Assembly (NCBI GenBank): GCA_003864495.1
Contig: ML133375.1
Span: 377,860-441,859 of the forward strand
Length of the DNA stretch: 64,000 nucleotides
Direction of reading: 5' to 3'
Source of the DNA: Nemopilema nomurai
Lineage: Eukaryota > Cnidaria > Scyphozoa > Rhizostomeae > Rhizostomatidae
Shown: positions 57,816-64,000 of the stretch, one piece after another
Layout: every line of letters begins with the position of its first letter
Numbering within the stretch: the stretch's first letter is position 1
Notes under the pieces: model-generated
What the model saw: the letters and a program-made list of their open reading frames with translations, nothing else
Databases searched by the model: none
What the model was told of the DNA's origin: nothing
Position numbers and translations under genes: made by a program

Positions 57816-60800
57816 GTAGGTGAGTTTTCTATTTCTTTCTTCATTATCCAGAATTTTTATGCATTTAGATATTTTGTTTTTTCATGACGTTCACGTGAAA
57901 ACAATGACACTAATCATGTAGAGCAATGATTGGAAAAAAGTTTCATGCGACGCCAAATTGAAACAAACTCAAATGTTCTAAAAACTTTTTTCTATTGCAC
58001 AGGCACTTTGCTACTTGTTTCCTTGATCTCAGAGCATTTCTCTGAAAATCGTTAGTTGGCTAAAGCCGTAATTAGTTGCTTATTATGTAAATGCTTCAAT
58101 TTTTTCGTAGTTGTAATTAGCTTTTCGGAGCTTATAATGACCGAGAAATTCTGTCTTGTATTTAGAAGTTAATTCGAATCATCTTGTATGCATATTTAAT
58201 TTTTCTTCATATTTCACATATCGATATTCTAATTTCGGACAGGCTCTATAACTTGATAGAAGCTATGATAAGCACGCAAATCTAAACTTCTGTGGTTTTG
58301 CTGTTAACTTTCAGTATTATAGAAAACTCCTTGGACGATTGCTAACCTATTCCATATATTTTCATAATAATGACCTCTAACTATGTGTTGCATGGGTTTT
58401 TCATTGTTGGCTGGACATTCTTTCCTCGTGCTATTAAAATACAAGGTTAGCGTTTGATTGAGAAAGTAGGTGAACAAATTTTTTCTGGTACAGAACTTCG
58501 CCAAACAAAAAACAACACGAACATAATTCTTGGAAACATAATGTCGGAAAGCGACCGAAAAACTGGGATAATCAATAGCTAGCTCTTATTTTGTTAGCTT
58601 TTAGTCCTTCGCTGGCGTTTGCATACCGCGAGGAGTGCCGGACGAAAAAGTGCTTCGATTATAGAATAGTTATGTTTCCCACTGTTTATTTGCTATTAAA
58701 GAAATATGAGATAGGAAGAATGGGTGAAACTGGTTGAACTGCATTGCCAATGCTCGCAATTTCTAGAGGCTTAAAACAGTGCTCGTTTCATATTTCTTTG
58801 TTACGAAGCGTAGAAAGGGATCTATTGTTTTAATATTGCAGGAGAGGTTATGATTAAAAGTTTCAAAACTTTATCATTTATACAGAGCTACCTAAACACA
58901 TAAAAATTTCGCTAGAGCATGTTATCTGGAATTGGCTAGCCAATTTGCATGTTTTTGTGCTTTTTTTAAATATAAAAATTTTAGATGGTTAGAAAGATAG
59001 AAGAAAATGAATTAACTCTAAGGTTTGTTGAAAATGCGAAATGTGCATGATGTTCCTTGAGTTATTGTTATGTTTATTCATATTACTAATATTTATTCAA
59101 GAACTTTCTTGTCGATGTATATGTATCAAATGATTTCCCCAAATTTCGGGAGAGCTAAAGGAAAGGCTGACGGATAAGACATTGCAGTAACTAAAAGAAA
59201 GAAAGAAATGGATACGTTTGTGGTATTTCTAATATTTCCATGTTGCATTGCTGTCAATGGTTAACTTTGAGAGACGCTGAGCTCTATTTTGTAAAGGGCT
59301 CTGCTCGACACTGAAATAAGCACTTTGGTTCGTGATAATGATGATAATTATAATTTTTTAAACTAGTTGTCAATTCGCTTCTAATAATAATGTAGCATCT
59401 GCAAGCCTCACTATTATTGTAATTTGGGATAATAATTTGAATGGAAAATCTCAACTTCAAACTAAAATCATAAATTTAACTATAAGGTAGCTTATGACTA
59501 GCTGGCCTGATTTTGCTAGAAAAAACTATGAAAATCATGAGGTAACGGGAAAACTTTCTGCCAAAATTGAATTCGAAGCCAACAGTAAGCTCTAAGATGA
59601 ATAAGTGGTTGTTGCTGTGCTTCAAGAGAAGATCTGAGTGATAATTTTTTCAAGTTTTGAGTGATGGTGTGTCAGCGAAGATTGTGAATTACTTTACAGC
59701 TTTTGAAGTCGTGGCTAAGAAATTTCTCCCAATTATGCTTTGCACTTTTGCGTAAAACATTAAGACACTACAAGTTATATTATAATAGTGGTAACGTAAA
59801 TAATAATAGAAAAATTTCACTTTCAACTCAACTTCAACTGCAATTACAAATCTCTATATTACATAGCAGTATCAATGGTATTTATAATGATAAATGTGAG
59901 ATAAATGCTGAAAAGAAAAAGATTAGTGAAAGTTACTCAATGATAGGAAAAGAAAGTCTTGTTCGTATCTTCTGCAGTTTTCTGGCTTAAAGAAAGTGTA
60001 GCAATCGATGTTTAATCAGACATATGTAGAATTTTGTAAAAGAATTGGGCCCGAGGCGCTTTGTCTGTAATCCTTGATGCATTTGTAAAAAGAAATCGTT
60101 GATCCTATTTCATTTTACTTGACAGTCTTTTATTCTCGATATCAGTATAATTATAATTCATAACCCGATAATATTAAAATCTTATAAATCATCTACAGGT
60201 AGCCTTGAAAAGGATGGCTCTTGCTTTCCATGAACAAATCTCACAGCTTTGTGTCTGAAATCTCCAACAATAGGCAACATTTTTGAATTGTCGAAACTGC
60301 TGTTAGGGCATATCTAACGCACGCCGCTTATCTAACACAAAACGAACAATTATAAAAAAGTTGTTTGTTGCTCAGCATTGAATGGAAGTCGAATTAAGTG
60401 GTCAATCTACGCTAAATTCTACTTTCGATGCTTATGCAAAGCCAATTGATTGCAGTTAAACGCAAATACTTGAAAAGCAATCATGATCTTCTGAAGGGCT
60501 CCCTGTTGTTTTTTGCGAAAGCCAGCTGCTACAGCGTACTAGATTGGTGCTAGTAAGACACTTTCTGAAAATTCTCAATGTTTTCTATTAAATTAAATAA
60601 AAGAGATTCTAAGCACCGGAAAGTTAGACCAAGGTAAGAAAACTGACAGCTTTTAAGTCTTGTAGGAACTAGGCTTTATATCAAACTGCCTTTCTGTCAA
60701 AGCATTTTCTGTTACTTGTTCTGGGACTAACTTGTTCCAGCTGCTCTTTTTTCATTTTGCAAGACCGTGCATACTGTTGCCGCGTGTTGCGATTCTTTAC

Positions 60801-63800
60801 GATGCGCAGTCTGTGACATTCAATACCAATATGCATGCGTGTTTTTGCTTTATCCCCGCTGGAGATTCTATAATATGCATATCATGCTAGCGATAGTGAG
60901 CCAATTAAATGTTAATCTGCTAGATGCGTCGCTTAAGATGGAAAATGCTAGCAGTGTTTCCAGAACTTCTATTTAATTACATTTGCCAGCTTGAAGCAAA
61001 TGTTGCCCTGTAAGATCTGAAAAGAATCTTCCGGCTGCATTGATTAATTACTAGAAAGCGAATGGCATGTTTCTCTTTCTTCACAGTGTAGGCTTTTTCT
61101 ACACGAATATCGTTGTCAGGGTCGTGTGAGTTTCAACAGGATAATGGACAGGACTCAAAGTATCCCACGAATCTCCTATTAACGCACTTCATGACTCACC
61201 TAATATCGAAATTAGTTAATTAGATTAATTGAATGTTTCTCTTTCTTCATAGTATATGCTTTTCCTACGCGAATGTAAGTTTTACGTGCAAATATACAAC
61301 GTTTTGACCACGTATCCCGAACCCCGCTAATCCGAACTTTAGTGAAATGGTCAATGCGCATTGTTTAGAATTTTTATCATAAAAAATGAGACATTGAGTG
61401 TGAAACTTTTACGAAGTACGAAGGAAATTAAAGGTCATCAAAAGAAGACAACTTCGGTGAAAACGGCAACGCTGCTTTGTCTTCGCGATCTTGCTGCACA
61501 AAGGCGCGAACGTTCACGAAAGCAATTTTTTGGGTGATAAATCGGTATCGAAAAATCGTGACTAGTTTTCTAACACTTGGTTGAGAAATGATAGCAATTG
61601 AGGTAATTCAGCGAATATCCTCTTTTCTAATCGAACATGGGTAACTATTTGTGAGTGAGAATAATTTTTGCAATCAAATATGCCGAATGAGCCATCATAT
61701 TGCCTCGTTTCGGGCAACCAGTCAGAAGTGAGTTTCGTCATGAAATGCTTTTATCCCGTGCTTACCAGAAACATCTATCTTAGAGAATGCTGAGTAACAA
61801 TTGGCTGTATTCATACACTAGACGGCTGTAGTTATCGTGTATTGAAACTATTTTAAAAAAGGCTCTGCGAGCTCCAAATGTTTTACCCATTCTTGTGCAT
61901 TCAAAGGGTTCATTTCACCCATTCATAAGCACACCAACGCTTGAAGACTTCCAGTCAAACATATCGAAACCATGTAATTCTTAATCGAAGCCTTTTTATA
62001 CTAAGTTTACTATGTGCTTGAAATTGTGTACTTAATCTCGTATGTATCTATTTGATGTTTTAACCCTCGGCCTGGATTAGCTCATTTCAATATAAGTAGC
62101 TATGTAACTCTAACTTTATTTGAATTGGCTATTGTATATATTTCTATAGCGACTTTGATTGGCTTCAAGCACATGCCTTTTAAAAGCAATAATCGCTCTT
62201 TTGCCTTACTACTTCTGCTCTATCGCCGAGCGTTCCAAAACTTGATAACTGAATCAATGCTTCATCTAAATCATACAATTTTCATATAATCAATTTTTAA
62301 TGTTAATGAAATCTGCATTATGAAACCAAGAATAATTAAAGCGTGCCCGCAACACACATAGATAATAACCCGGCTACTTTTAATGCTTTCATGTTGTCGT
62401 TAAGAATGATTGTTCGTTAATTGTGCGACCGAGTATATTAATGCGAGTGTATGAGCGGGTGACCCTAAATAAGACTTGTTTCAGTGTTCAATGATCCGTT
62501 ATGATACTTTCCATTGACGTTGATCCTCTGAATGCCTCGAGGCATTCGCGAGATATTGTTGTTAATAAATTATAACCTTTGATTATCAACCGTTTGTCAG
62601 GTCATTAATCACCACTGGTACTTGCTGGTTCTCATATTCCATTTATTTTTGAAAATATTATCATGCTAGACGAGGCTTGTGTGATTCAAGCACCCGAACC
62701 GGATTAATTTCATTCATTCGATCACGCGCCAACTCGAGAACAATCGTTCGCCTGTCGGTGTTTTCATTGCGTTTGTGAATACCCAGCTAACTGGCTAGAT
62801 CTTTGCAACATTTTCCAAACATAACTGGGAAGTTCATATCCTGTAGCTACAAAATATTATTGTTTTTTATTATAACTACCAAGCTTATAATAAAGAAGTA
62901 GGGACATCAACAATTATAAATTTAAAAGTATAGGGAACATTGAGTACAGCAAGCTCTGAAACGACTTCACAAAGTTGAAAAAATTACGAACCTGTTAATT
63001 AGGACAGCAGAGAAGATGGTATAATCAAAACAGTTGTCCATATTTCCATTTCAAATCATAATCGTTACGTAAGTATGAAAATGTCAAATGCCAAACGTAA
63101 CGGAAATATTATGTAATGCCTTGTCTTGGTAATTTAAAATCCAATCTACAACAATTATGATCTCTGTCTCTTAGACCTTGGTCCAACACCCACTCTATTT
63201 ACTCCCCCGATGCAAGTGCACAGAAGAACGAAAACCAGTTTGAATTTCTATATTCTTTTTCGTTTCTGTCAAATACTAGTTTTGTGGCATATGGTATTGT
63301 GATTTGCATCGGTTGCAGTTAATTCAAATGTGCCCATTATGTTTGAATGTCAGCTGCGGAACTTTCACATTAGCTGTGGCAAAGCTGCTATTTAATCTAT
63401 TTAACTGCAGGCCTTCTGTTAATTCTGAAAGCAATTAGAGAAAAAGCGGATAGCTGTACAAAGCTTCTTTTTGCTGAACTTTCATTTTAATGTTTCGCAC
63501 TAGAAGTAACATGTTTTTGCTTTTTTTATTATTACAATTCTTACTTTATGAATCCATGCTGCACTTTATTTTGTTATTATTCATCTCCGAATACTTTCTT
63601 CGTGTTTTTTGTCTATTATATCCTTCTCTATAGAGACCTGTTCATGAAAATTTTATCAGTTTAATTTGCATTTTTCTAATGTCGTCATTTGCAACGAAAT
63701 ATTGTTTCTTTTGCTGACAAGTTGATTGCTCTGAGACTTGCAAAACATATCTGCCTCGACTTTCAAACGTCGGGTTCAGAATGATCCCATATCTAGCATT

Positions 63801-64000
63801 TGTTAGGTTTTGTCTGCATATTATGGCAAGAATCAGAATCTTTGATTTGCGATTCATCCTCTGCAAAACTTAATAAAACCTCTACTATATAAACTTGTTC
63901 TTATAGAGATAGCATGAAAGTCACAGGTAACGTTAGGTCTATTAAGAATTTTGCGAATTATGTTTCCATGCTCTAAGTCTTCCTAGACAAACGTATCTTG
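57816..64000. other. No gene seen in the 3' end of the window
   Basis: AT-rich with short open stretches only; none has both good splice sites and recognisable protein content. It could be intergenic or a long intron of a gene that continues beyond the window. Confidence 0.45.

Noticed and set aside
59703..59990. 95-codon open frame
   Set aside because: Low-complexity, AT-rich codons and no supporting signals.

Overview
The window reads as nuclear DNA of an invertebrate animal. It is AT-rich and intron-dense, with GT-AG introns and many small exons. It carries two extracellular multidomain genes on the + strand, separated by repeats and transposon remnants. A non-bilaterian animal, most likely a cnidarian, is my best guess from the protein types, intron density and base composition. 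That is inference; nothing here proves the species.

Region 1 (1-4219) holds no protein gene I can support. It contains a 21-bp minisatellite (1216-1404) touching a short inverted-repeat transposon (1415-1786). Region 2 (4220-20433) is a full thrombospondin gene of 19 coding exons whose splice phases all agree, predicting about 829 residues: signal peptide, laminin-G-like N domain, short coiled coil with CxxC, one EGF-like domain, type 3 calcium repeats and the thrombospondin C-terminal domain. Two of its introns begin with GC instead of GT. Two more copies of the 1415 transposon lie in its late introns, and its last intron holds one copy of a 0.22-kb repeat.

Region 3 (20434-25131) is intergenic, with a second copy of that 0.22-kb repeat just upstream of the next start codon and a weak candidate for a small secreted cysteine-containing gene (20926 and 23591-23708). 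Region 4 (25132-52121) is a chain of 23 phase-compatible exons for a divergent alpha-2-macroglobulin/CD109/TEP-family protein. It has a signal peptide, an MG1-like start, MG5/MG6-like and bait-region-like parts and an MG7-like end. It stops before any thioester domain, about half the normal family length, and MG2-MG4 look strongly shortened. Its introns hold a 5-copy 107-bp tandem repeat, a 2.45-kb 21-bp minisatellite of about 117 copies, and a decayed inverted-repeat element with a MADF/SANT-like remnant.

Region 5 (52122-64000) has an unassigned chain of three small exons encoding a very basic tail or separate small protein (56524-57815), and otherwise nothing I can support. No rRNA, tRNA, CRISPR or operon structure was seen. 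The two large genes both act outside the cell (matrix and protease-inhibitor or immune-type families), but nothing in the sequence shows that they work together.
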